This document shows positions 33,101-41,519 of a DNA stretch of 64,000 bases, piece after piece (position 1 is the stretch's first letter; each line of letters begins with the position of its first letter). A program made the translations under genes and the position numbers. The notes beneath the pieces are model-generated. The model was not told where the DNA came from, did not search any database, and was given only the letters and a program-made list of their open reading frames with translations. The stretch comes from Micromonospora_G sp040676775 (GTDB taxonomy: Bacteria > Actinomycetota > Actinomycetes > Mycobacteriales > Micromonosporaceae). The stretch is from the NCBI RefSeq assembly GCF_040676775.1, contig NZ_JBFAPP010000002.1:372001-436000 (forward strand), read 5' to 3'.

Positions 33101-36100
33101 GCGGGTGATCCACGGGCTTTGGCTGCGCGGTGGGCGGCTGGCGCTCTGGGGAGAGGACTCGACCCTGGTCGCGCCGGAGGGGCGGCGGTCGGGTCGGCCA
33201 CCGAGGGAGCGGGCGCATCCGTTCGCCGCCGGTCACGCCGTGCTGGCCGAGGTGCTCGACGAGGTTGCCGCGAAGGCCGCGACCAGCACCGCGCTGCTCA
33301 CCCTGCCGACCCGCGCCGGCCTGCCGGTCGACTCGCCGGAACTGGTCCGGGCCGACGGTGCCGAGCCGGTTCGCGGGAGCCTCACCCTGGCCGGTTGGCG
33401 GGTGCCGACCCTGGAGTACGACGCCGACCACGCCCTGCCGGTGCTGCTGGCCCTGGCCGACGACCCGACCGTGGTCCGGGGCGGCACGCTGCGGCTGGTC
33501 GAGGAACTGGCCGGGTTCGCCGCCGACCTGGTCAGCCGGGGCCGCACCCTGCCCGGCGTACTCATCGGCACCGACGGTGACGGCACGGCCACCGCCGTCT
33601 GGCGTCCGCTGCTCACCGGGGCGGACGCGGCCCGGGTACCGGCACTGGCGATGGCGCTGCCCCCGGCGGCGCGGGCGGCCGAACCCGACGTTTCCGTTGC
33701 CGTGCTCGTCGCCGACGCCCTGGACACGCTCACCGACGCCGCCGCCCGTACCGCGCTGGAGGGCGTACGCCTGATCGACTCGCGTGCCACCGGTGTGTCG
33801 GTGGGCGTACGGGCCTGGTTGCGGGCACTCACCGGGCGGCAGCGCCGGTTCGACATCGCACCCGACGCGTTCGGCACCCTGACCACGGAACTCGACCAGT
33901 GGCAGCGCGACGCCGCCGGCAGTCCCGTACGCGCCTGCTTCCGGCTGGTCGAGCCGCCGCCGCCGGACCCGGACGAGATAACTGCCGAGCCGGTGGACGG
34001 GGTCGGTATCGAGGTGGACGCGGGCGGCGGCTGGCGGGTCGAGTTCGCGCTCCAGTCGGCCGACGAGCCGAGCCTGGTGGTCGGTGCGGACCGGATCTGG
34101 CAGTCCCGGGGCGGCCTGCGGGCGCTGGCCCGGCACCTCGACGCGCCACAGGAGACGTTGCTGGCGGAGTTGGGCCGAGCCAGCCGGCTCTGGCCGGAGC
34201 TGACCGACGCGCTGCGTACGGCCGCGCCGGACGGTTTGGAGCTGGACACCGAGGGGGCGCACCGGTTCCTGCGCGACGGGGCCCCGGTGCTGCACGCGGC
34301 CGGCTTCGGGGTGCTGCTGCCGTCGTGGTGGTCCCGGCCCAGCGCCCGGCTCGGTGCCAGGTTGCAGGCGAAGAGCCGGACCGCGCCGGGCACCGTCGCC
34401 GCGCGCAGCTCGCTCGGCCTGGACGCGCTGGTCGACTACAAGTGGGAGCTTGCCCTCGGCGACCAGCCGCTGTCCGGCCGGGAACTGCGCGACCTGGCCA
34501 AGCTCAAGACCCCGCTGGTACGCCTGCGCGGGCAGTGGGTCGAGCTGGACGCCCGCCGGCTGGCGGCAGGGCTCCGGCTGCTCCGGGACAGCGGTGAGTT
34601 GACCGTCGCCGACCTGCTGCGCCTGGGGTTGGAGAGCGCCGACGAGCCGGACGCGCTGCCGGTGCTGACGGTCGGCGCCGACGGGCCGCTCGGTGACCTG
34701 CTCGCCGGGCAGGCCGAGCGGCACCTGACCCCGCGCGACGAGCCGGAGGGGTTCCGGGGCACGCTGCGGCCGTACCAGAAGCGGGGTTTGGCCTGGTTGG
34801 TGTTCCTCCAGTCGCTCGGCCTCGGCGGGGTGCTCGCCGACGACATGGGGCTGGGCAAGACCGTGCAGTTGCTGGCGTTGCTCGCCGGGGACGGGCCGAC
34901 CGACGGGCCGACGCTGCTGGTCTGCCCGATGTCGCTGGTCGGCAACTGGCAGCGGGAGGCGGCGAAGTTCGCGCCGGAGTTGCGCGTACACGTGCATCAC
35001 GGTGCCGAGCGGGCGCGCGGCGAGACGTTCACCGCGGCGGTGCGCGCCGCGGACCTGGTCCTGACCACCTACTCGGTCGCGGCCCGGGACGCGGCGGCGC
35101 TGGCCGAGGTCGACTGGCACCGGCTGGTGGTGGACGAGGCGCAGGCGATCAAGAACGCGGCGACCCGGCAGGCCGCCGCGGTCCGCGCGCTGCCCGCCCG
35201 GCACCGGATCGCGGTCACCGGTACGCCGGTGGAGAACCGGCTCGCCGACCTGTGGTCGATCATGGAGTTCGCCAATCCCGGCCTGCTCGGCACCGCCTCG
35301 GCGTTCCGCAAGCGGTACGCGGTGCCGATCGAGCGGCACGGCGACGACGACGCGGCCCAGCGGTTGCGCCGGTTCACCGGCCCGTTCGTGTTACGCCGCA
35401 CCAAGACCGACAAGTCGATCATCTCGGACCTGCCGGAGAAGCTGGAGATGGAGGTGCTCTGCAACCTCACCGCCGAACAGGGCTCGCTCTACCAGGCGGT
35501 GGTCGACGACATGATGGCCAAGATCGAGTCCAGTACGGGGATCGAGCGGCGGGGCCTGGTGCTGGCCACGATGACCAAGCTCAAGCAGGTCTGCAACCAC
35601 CCGGCGCAACTGCTGCGCGACGGTTCCGCGCTGACCGGCCGGTCGGGCAAGCTCGCCCGGCTGGAGGAGATCGTGGACGAGGTGCTGGCGGCGGGGGAGA
35701 AGGCCCTGCTGTTCACCCAGTACGCCGAGTTCGGCAACATGCTCCGGGCGCAGCTCTCGGCCCGGCTCGGCCGGGAGGTGCTCTACCTGCACGGCGGCAT
35801 CGGCAAGGCCGAACGGGACACCCTGGTGACCCGGTTCCAGTCCGACGACGGCCCGCCGCTGTTCGTACTGTCGATCAAGGCCGGCGGGACCGGGTTGACC
35901 CTCACCGCAGCCAACCACGTGGTGCACGTGGACCGGTGGTGGAACCCGGCGGTCGAGGACCAGGCCACCGACCGGGCGTTCCGGATCGGCCAGCGCCGCG
36001 CGGTGCAGGTACGCAAGTTCGTCTGCGCCGGCACGGTCGAGGAGAAGATCGCTGCGATGATCAACGAGAAGCGCGGTCTGGCCGCGAAGATCGTCGGTAC

Positions 36101-36182
36101 CGGCGAGCAGTGGGTGACCGAGCTGTCCACCTCCGAGCTGCGCGGCCTGTTCGCCCTGGAAGCCGGGGCGGTGGCCGAATGA
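33099..36182 (+). CDS. SNF2-family DEAD/DEAH-box helicase/translocase
   Basis: About 1027 residues. The N-terminal half is the bacterial SNF2-associated region. The C-terminal ATPase has motif I DDMGLGKTVQ, Ia CPMSLVGNWQREA, motif II DEAQ in LVVDEAQAIKN, motif III VTGTPVENRLADLWS, and the helicase C-domain motifs FVLSIKAGGTGLTL and ATDRAFRIGQRR. Such RapA-like translocases move on duplex DNA or remodel polymerase complexes; the bacterial role is unsettled. TTG 33099 follows GGGAGGGGG. One TTA leucine codon (35391-35393) is present. The SWIM gene overlaps its stop by 4 nt. Confidence 0.92.
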   Translation: MRVIHGLWLRGGRLALWGEDSTLVAPEGRRSGRPPRERAHPFAAGHAVLAEVLDEVAAKAATSTALLTLPTRAGLPVDSPELVRADGAEPVRGSLTLAGWRVPTLEYDADHALPVLLALADDPTVVRGGTLRLVEELAGFAADLVSRGRTLPGVLIGTDGDGTATAVWRPLLTGADAARVPALAMALPPAARAAEPDVSVAVLVADALDTLTDAAARTALEGVRLIDSRATGVSVGVRAWLRALTGRQRRFDIAPDAFGTLTTELDQWQRDAAGSPVRACFRLVEPPPPDPDEITAEPVDGVGIEVDAGGGWRVEFALQSADEPSLVVGADRIWQSRGGLRALARHLDAPQETLLAELGRASRLWPELTDALRTAAPDGLELDTEGAHRFLRDGAPVLHAAGFGVLLPSWWSRPSARLGARLQAKSRTAPGTVAARSSLGLDALVDYKWELALGDQPLSGRELRDLAKLKTPLVRLRGQWVELDARRLAAGLRLLRDSGELTVADLLRLGLESADEPDALPVLTVGADGPLGDLLAGQAERHLTPRDEPEGFRGTLRPYQKRGLAWLVFLQSLGLGGVLADDMGLGKTVQLLALLAGDGPTDGPTLLVCPMSLVGNWQREAAKFAPELRVHVHHGAERARGETFTAAVRAADLVLTTYSVAARDAAALAEVDWHRLVVDEAQAIKNAATRQAAAVRALPARHRIAVTGTPVENRLADLWSIMEFANPGLLGTASAFRKRYAVPIERHGDDDAAQRLRRFTGPFVLRRTKTDKSIISDLPEKLEMEVLCNLTAEQGSLYQAVVDDMMAKIESSTGIERRGLVLATMTKLKQVCNHPAQLLRDGSALTGRSGKLARLEEIVDEVLAAGEKALLFTQYAEFGNMLRAQLSARLGREVLYLHGGIGKAERDTLVTRFQSDDGPPLFVLSIKAGGTGLTLTAANHVVHVDRWWNPAVEDQATDRAFRIGQRRAVQVRKFVCAGTVEEKIAAMINEKRGLAAKIVGTGEQWVTELSTSELRGLFALEAGAVAE

Positions 36183-37150
36183 CCGAGCAGAGCGGTGAGG
36201 CCGGCGGGCGCGAGCCGGACAGTAGAGCCCGCGCCGGACGGTTCGCCGACTACGGGCGGCCGCGCAAGGTCGACGGCGGGCTGCGGGCGCGTACGGCCAG
36301 GGGCTCGATCGGCGCGTCCTGGTGGTCCCGACGGTTCGTCGACGTACTGGAGTCGTTCGCGCTCGGCACCAGGCTCACCCGTGGCCGGTCGTACGCCCGC
36401 GCCGGGCAGGTGCTGTCGCTGGAGGTCACGCCCGGGCTGGTGACGGCGGTGGTGCAGGGCTCCCGGCCGAAGCCGTACCAGGTGACGGTGCGGCTGCACC
36501 CGTACCCGGAGCCGGTGTGGACCCGGATCGAGACGGTGCTCGCCGGTCAGGCGCTGTTCAGCGCCCAACTGCTGGCCGGCGACCTGCCACCGGAACTGGA
36601 ACGGGTGTTCGCCGAGGCGGACGCGCCGCTATTCCCGAGCGTGATCGACGACCTGACGATGCGCTGCAACTGCCCGGACTTCGCCGTGCCGTGCAAGCAC
36701 CTCGCCGCCTCGTTCTACCTGCTCGCCGAGGCGTTCGACGCGGACCCGTTCCAGTTGCTGCACTGGCGTGGGCGTACCCGGGCCGAACTGCTCGACCGGC
36801 TACGCGAACTGCGTGCCGCACAGCCGTCCGTCGAGCCGGGTGGCCCGTCCGACGAGCACGCCGACCCGGTGCCGGCCGAGCCGCTGCCCGGACTGGAACG
36901 GCCGGCGGGTGCGGTGCCGGTCGCCGGAGCCGGACTGGCCCTGGCCGACCTGCCCGACCTCGTACCGGCCGCGGCGGTCGCCCGCTACTGGCAATCACCG
37001 GTTCCGCTGCCGGATCCGGTGCCGATCCTGGCCACCGAACCCGACCTGCTGCTGCGCCAACTCGGCGCCCCGGGTGCCCCGATCGGCGGCCCCGGGCTGG
37101 TCGAGCGGCTACGGCGGGCGTACGACCGCTTCGGTGAGCCCGCACCGTGA
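36179..37150 (+). CDS. SWIM zinc-finger protein partnered with the SNF2 helicase
   Basis: A 323-residue protein with the SWIM motif MRCNCPDFAVPCKHLAASFY (CxC then CxH) near residue 165, which binds zinc and DNA or protein. The N-terminal GRPRKVDGGLRARTARGSIG and ASWWSRRFVDVLES regions are typical of the SWIM protein encoded directly after SNF2 genes in actinobacteria. The start overlaps the SNF2 stop (ATGA), indicating a stable functional pair. Confidence 0.9.
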   Translation: MTEQSGEAGGREPDSRARAGRFADYGRPRKVDGGLRARTARGSIGASWWSRRFVDVLESFALGTRLTRGRSYARAGQVLSLEVTPGLVTAVVQGSRPKPYQVTVRLHPYPEPVWTRIETVLAGQALFSAQLLAGDLPPELERVFAEADAPLFPSVIDDLTMRCNCPDFAVPCKHLAASFYLLAEAFDADPFQLLHWRGRTRAELLDRLRELRAAQPSVEPGGPSDEHADPVPAEPLPGLERPAGAVPVAGAGLALADLPDLVPAAAVARYWQSPVPLPDPVPILATEPDLLLRQLGAPGAPIGGPGLVERLRRAYDRFGEPAP

Positions 37151-37158
37151 CCCCGGCG

Positions 37159-37205
37159 AGGAAGGGACCCTGGTCATCGGAATCCGATGTGGAAGGGGCC
37201 CTTCC
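37159..37205. repeat. GGAAGGG-CCCTTCC palindromic repeat, right copy
   Basis: It starts with AGGAAGGGACC (37159-37169), holds an inner inverted repeat CATCGG/CCGATG (37175-37180 and 37184-37189) and ends in the palindrome GGAAGGGGCCCTTCC (37191-37205). It resembles the element at 33053-33100. It may also terminate the SNF2/SWIM transcript. Confidence 0.6.
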
Positions 37206-37254
37206 CAACCCGGTCCGGCCGGGTGCATCGCGAGCTGGCACGGGTGACGCCGGG

Positions 37255-37512
37255 TCAATGGTGCAACCGGCGGACCCGCCAGGCCAGCACGCTGGCGGCG
37301 GCGAGCACGACCGGCGCTATCACGGCCGCCAACCAACCGCCGATGACAACCACGGCCGGTACGGCGCTCCAGAGCACGACGGTCAACAGGAGCAGAAGTC
37401 TGCCCCGGCGATGCTGGGCACGATCACTGAGCCGGGCGACGAAGTCCGGGTCGCTGATTCTCAGCTGGCGGGTGATCTCGTCGAACCGACGCTGATCCTC
37501 TTTGCTGAGCAT
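37255..37512 (-). CDS. DUF3040 family small membrane protein
   Basis: An 85-residue protein. The N-terminal LSKEDQRRFDEITRQLRISD, then PDFVARL, is the DUF3040 hallmark, followed by two hydrophobic helices (GRLLLLLTVVLWSAVPAVVV, GWLAAVIAPVVLAAASVLAW). These actinobacterial membrane proteins have no established function. The start at 37512 directly precedes the conserved motif. Confidence 0.8.
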   Translation of the reverse strand: MLSKEDQRRFDEITRQLRISDPDFVARLSDRAQHRRGRLLLLLTVVLWSAVPAVVVIGGWLAAVIAPVVLAAASVLAWRVRRLHH

Positions 37513-37948
37513 GGCGGCAGCCTTCCCCTCACGCGTCAACTGTCCGGGGCGGGGATACCCGATCCGTGGCCGCTCTCACTCCCGCTCCGGATCGCCTGCG
37601 TTCCAGCGCTCGGATTGACGCAGGTTTTACTTATTCCCACCTTAAGTTTGTCTTTACCGCCGAATCCCCGTCCGTGCTACGCGCAGGTTACGCACCCCAC
37701 CGTAAGCGCCGGCCCGGTGACATCGGTGCTGCTGGCGGCCGTTGCCGTGCGCCCCGGTCGAAACCGCGCGCCGGTGATTCCCCTTCAGGGTTGCTTAAGT
37801 CGCTGCTGGAGGGCGGTTTCGGCGACCTTGAAGCGGATCGGCGCCTTGGTTACTTTGCCGTAGCAACCCCCTTAGTAACCGCCGCCGGATCACCGCCCCT
37901 GCCGTTCACGCGGCTGAATCCGGCGCGCCTCAGCAGACGGATTGGTAC
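37513..37948. other. Intergenic region upstream of the DUF1800 operon
   Basis: 436 nt between divergent genes. It contains an AT-richer stretch (near 37620-37660) that may hold promoters, and a perfect inverted repeat GGTTACT (37848-37854) / AGTAACC (37874-37880), 69 nt before the ATG at 37949, that could be an operator or leader hairpin. No gene is supported. Confidence 0.5.
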
Positions 37949-40132
37949 ATGGCTGACCAGAATGTGCCACCACGCCGATCGCGTGACGACAGCCCTTGGG
38001 ACGGTCGACCCCAGCCCGGCGCCGACGGATACCGGGCCGCGCCCGGCCAGTCCGCGTACGGCCGCCCGGCCCCCGGATCCGACGCGTACCCGGACGCGCG
38101 CTACCCGCAGTCGGCGGGTCACCAGCAATACCCCGGTTACCCCCAGCCGGGTCACCCGCAGCGCGGACAGCAGCACCCCGACCAGTACGTGGACCAGTGG
38201 ACCCAGCAGCACCGGGCGGGTGGCACCGCCCACCGCGGTCCGCAGTGGGTCGGTCCGGAGGGGCTGGAGCCGCAGGGCCGCGACCCGTACGCCGATCCGT
38301 CGCAGCTTCCCGACCTGGACGACGACGGTGAACCGGGCAAGCGCAACGTCGGGCGTCGCCGGGCGCTGGTCGCGCTGACCGGTGCGGCCGCGGTGGTGGC
38401 CGGTGCCGGTGCGATCGCGATGGCCTCGCGCGGCACCGAACTCGGCGACAAGATCCTTGGCAACACCCCGTTCGGCGGCGGCAACGGCAACGCGACCGCG
38501 GCCGCGATCACCGACGGCACCGCCGACCGCCCCAGCGGACAGCAGCCGAGCACGGTGCGTACCTACACCGAGCAGAACGAGAGCTACATGGGCTCCCGTG
38601 CCGGCGCGGAACTGAAGAAGAACGCGCCGGCCAGCGGTCGTACCCTCGCCGGCCCGGCCTCCGCAGCGGCCGCGACCGAGGTCACGGTCAAGACGGTGCT
38701 GGCCAAGGACCCGATCCGGCACCTCGCCACCCGGGCCACCTTCGGCGCCACCCCCAAGGTGCTCGCCGAGATCAAGACCATGGGTATCGACGAGTGGCTG
38801 CGCTGGCAGCTCGAACCGGAGAAGATCGCGCCGACCAAGGCCGAGCTGAAGCTCTCCGAGCTGCCCACCCTGAACATGTCGATCAAGCAGCTCCGGGAAC
38901 GCCGCGAGACGGTCAAGGACGTCGACAACTCCGACCACGAGTTCGTCTGGGCGTCGGTCGCCCGCCAGATCTGGTCCGACCGGCAGCTCTTCGAGGTCAT
39001 GGTCGACTTCTGGAACGACTTCCTGCACGTCGCCGCGTACTTCGACGGCGGTGACATCACCCGGTCGACGTTCGACCGGGACGTCATCCGCAAGCACGCG
39101 CTGGGCAACTACGCGGACATGCTGATCGCCGCCAACACCCACCCCGCGCTGATCGTCTACCTGAACCAGAACGAGTCGCACAAGGACGCGATCAACGAGA
39201 ACCTGGCCCGGGAGAACCTGGAGCTGTACTCGGTCGGCGTCGACGGCGGCTACACCGAGATGGACGTACGGCAGGCCGCGATGCTCCAGACCGGTCTCGG
39301 CGTCGACAAGGACGAGTACGTCTACCGCGCCAACCGGCACTACGTCGGCAAGGTCAGCATCCTCGGCTTCAACAGCGACAACAACTCCGCCGAGGGCGGC
39401 GAGGCGGTGATCAAGGCGTACCTGAAGCACCTCGCCCTGCACCCCTCGACCGCGAACTACATCGCGCAGAGCCTGGCCACCCGGTTCGTCTCGGACACCC
39501 CGCCGAAGTCCCTGGTCGAGCGGCTGGCCAAGACGTACACGGCCAACAAGGGTGCGATCAAGCCGACCCTGATGACGCTGTTCAGCTCCACCGAGTTCTG
39601 GGGCGCGGTCGGCCAGAAGGTACGCCGCCCGATGGAGTACCTGGTCGCCACGTACCGGGTGCTCGGCATGCAGCCGGACCCGTCGCCGGACTACCAGAAG
39701 CGGGCCGACCTTAAGCGCACCCCGTTCGCCGACGGGCTGAACCAGATCAAGAACAAGATGGAGGAGCTGGGCCAGTTCCCCGCCGGCCTCTCCACCCCGA
39801 ACGGCTACCCGGACGTCTACGTCGCCTGGACCTCCGCCGGGACCATGGTCAACGGCTGGAACGAAGCCCACGACGTGATCAACGGCAACCGGAAGGTCTT
39901 CTCCTACACCAAGCCGGACAAGCTGGTGGCGGCCCCGCCGGCCACCGCGGGCGCCTACCTCGACGCCCTGTCGCTGCGGCTGGTGCACCAGAAGCTGACG
40001 GACAAGGAAAAGTCCCTGATTCTCGGCATCGCCGGGGTGACCGCCGACGCGAAGGTCGACGCCACGTTCAACGGCGCGATCACCGCCATCGCGCGGGCGC
40101 TTCTCGCCTCCCCCCAGCACCACCTCCGGTGA
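37949..40132 (+). CDS. DUF1800 family protein
   Basis: A 727-residue protein. The first 125 residues are a Pro/Gln/Tyr/Gly-rich low-complexity region, followed by a signal-anchor-like segment (GRRRALVALTGAAAVVAGAG). The DUF1800 domain follows: LATRATFGATPKVLAEIKTM, WLRWQLEPEKI, VDFWNDFLHVAAYF, NLARENLELYSVGVDGGYTE and IAQSLATRFVSDTPP. DUF1800 proteins are regularly paired with DUF1501 proteins and exported; their activity is unknown. The long disordered N-terminus before a twin-arginine-like motif is odd. DUF1501 starts 8 nt downstream. Confidence 0.88.
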   Translation: MADQNVPPRRSRDDSPWDGRPQPGADGYRAAPGQSAYGRPAPGSDAYPDARYPQSAGHQQYPGYPQPGHPQRGQQHPDQYVDQWTQQHRAGGTAHRGPQWVGPEGLEPQGRDPYADPSQLPDLDDDGEPGKRNVGRRRALVALTGAAAVVAGAGAIAMASRGTELGDKILGNTPFGGGNGNATAAAITDGTADRPSGQQPSTVRTYTEQNESYMGSRAGAELKKNAPASGRTLAGPASAAAATEVTVKTVLAKDPIRHLATRATFGATPKVLAEIKTMGIDEWLRWQLEPEKIAPTKAELKLSELPTLNMSIKQLRERRETVKDVDNSDHEFVWASVARQIWSDRQLFEVMVDFWNDFLHVAAYFDGGDITRSTFDRDVIRKHALGNYADMLIAANTHPALIVYLNQNESHKDAINENLARENLELYSVGVDGGYTEMDVRQAAMLQTGLGVDKDEYVYRANRHYVGKVSILGFNSDNNSAEGGEAVIKAYLKHLALHPSTANYIAQSLATRFVSDTPPKSLVERLAKTYTANKGAIKPTLMTLFSSTEFWGAVGQKVRRPMEYLVATYRVLGMQPDPSPDYQKRADLKRTPFADGLNQIKNKMEELGQFPAGLSTPNGYPDVYVAWTSAGTMVNGWNEAHDVINGNRKVFSYTKPDKLVAAPPATAGAYLDALSLRLVHQKLTDKEKSLILGIAGVTADAKVDATFNGAITAIARALLASPQHHLR

Positions 40133-40139
40133 GCTAACA

Positions 40140-41519
40140 GTGGAGAAGACTGTGCACTCGTACCCCCTGCACCCCGACTGCCCCGACCTGCGGCGTCTCG
40201 CCCCGAACCGGACCGAGGCCGTGCTGCGCGCCGAGCACGCCGCGGTGACGGCCGAGAACGCCGCCGTACGCGAGCAGTTCCTCAACCTGTCCGAAGTGGA
40301 AGAGGCCCAGCAGGACGGGCGCGGCGTCACCCGCCGTACGTTCGTCGCCGGTGCCGCCGCCACGGTGACCGCCCTGGCCACCACCCAGTTCGTGTCGACC
40401 CAGGCATCGTTCGCCGCCACCCCCGGCGGCACGCTGATCCACGTCTTCCTCTACGGCGGGCTGGACGGGCTGAGCCTGGTCGCACCGGACAACGACCCGG
40501 TGCTCAGCAAGGCCCGGCCCGACCTGCTGCTCGGCACCGACTCGCTCGCCCTGGACCGAGGCTTCAAGCTGACCAGTGCGTTCGCGCCGTTGCAGAAGTT
40601 CCTCGACGCCGGTCAGCTCGGTTTCGTGCCGGCCGCCTCCGACCCGCGGGTGTCGCGCAGCCACTTCCAGGCCGCGGACGCCTGCAACCTCGGTGGCCTG
40701 CCGAACGAGACCGGTGGCCGGGGCTGGCTGGACAGCCTGGTCGACGCCCTTGGGCCGGGTACCGCGTTCCGCAGCGTCGGCGTCGGCAGCACGCTGCCGC
40801 GCTCGCTGGTCGGCAACAACGGCGCGCTGTCGCTGAACAACGTCGGCTCGCTCGGCTTCAACGGCGACGGCCGGTTCAAGGACGCCACCGCCAGGGCCAT
40901 CCAGGGCCTCTTCACCGGGATCAACCACCCGGTGGAGGAGTCGGTGATCGCCGGGCTGGGCGCGCTGAAGACCGCGCAGCAGCTCGCCGCGAAGCCGTAC
41001 ACCCCGGCCGAGGGGGCCGAGTACACCGGCGTCGGCAACTCGTTCCGTACCCTGGCCCAGCTCATCAAGGGCGGCGCCAACGTACGCGTGGCGACCATCG
41101 GCATGGGCGGCTACGACACCCACGAGAACCAGGGCACGGCCAAGGGCGGCCAGCTACACAACCGGCTGGGCGAGCTGGCCAAGGGCATGGCGGCGTTCTT
41201 CACCGACCTCGGACCGCTGGCCGCCGACGTCACGATCATGGTCAGCAGCGAGTTCGGTCGCCGGGTCGCCTCGAACAGCGGCGGCACCGACCACGGCCAC
41301 GGCGGCGTGGTCACCATCCTGTCCGGCAAGAAGCTGGCCAGTTCGCTGCTCGGCAACTGGAACGGGCTGGACAAGCTCGACAGCGGTGACGTGCCCGAGT
41401 ACAACAACATGTTCAACGTGTACGGGTCGGTGGCACAGGGCCGCTTCAACCTGACCGACGCCGAGGTGAAGAAGATGTTCCCCCGTCAGACATTCACCCC
41501 GGTCAAGCTGTACGCGTGA
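40140..41519 (+). CDS. DUF1501 family protein, Tat-exported
   Basis: A 459-residue protein with an internal twin-arginine signal (VTRRTFVAGAAATVTALATT) after about 60 cytoplasmic residues. The DUF1501 domain (alkaline-phosphatase/sulfatase-like fold) has GTLIHVFLYGGLDGLSLVAP, GMGGYDTHENQGTAKGG and SSEFGRRVASNSGGTDHGHG, with potential metal ligands in the last two. GTG 40140. It is a partner of the DUF1800 gene and overlaps the reductase gene by 4 nt. Confidence 0.9.
   Translation: MEKTVHSYPLHPDCPDLRRLAPNRTEAVLRAEHAAVTAENAAVREQFLNLSEVEEAQQDGRGVTRRTFVAGAAATVTALATTQFVSTQASFAATPGGTLIHVFLYGGLDGLSLVAPDNDPVLSKARPDLLLGTDSLALDRGFKLTSAFAPLQKFLDAGQLGFVPAASDPRVSRSHFQAADACNLGGLPNETGGRGWLDSLVDALGPGTAFRSVGVGSTLPRSLVGNNGALSLNNVGSLGFNGDGRFKDATARAIQGLFTGINHPVEESVIAGLGALKTAQQLAAKPYTPAEGAEYTGVGNSFRTLAQLIKGGANVRVATIGMGGYDTHENQGTAKGGQLHNRLGELAKGMAAFFTDLGPLAADVTIMVSSEFGRRVASNSGGTDHGHGGVVTILSGKKLASSLLGNWNGLDKLDSGDVPEYNNMFNVYGSVAQGRFNLTDAEVKKMFPRQTFTPVKLYA

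Noticed and set aside
37850..40432. 860-codon minus-strand frame over the DUF1800 gene
   Set aside because: Shadow of DUF1800 codon bias; no domain and no plausible start.
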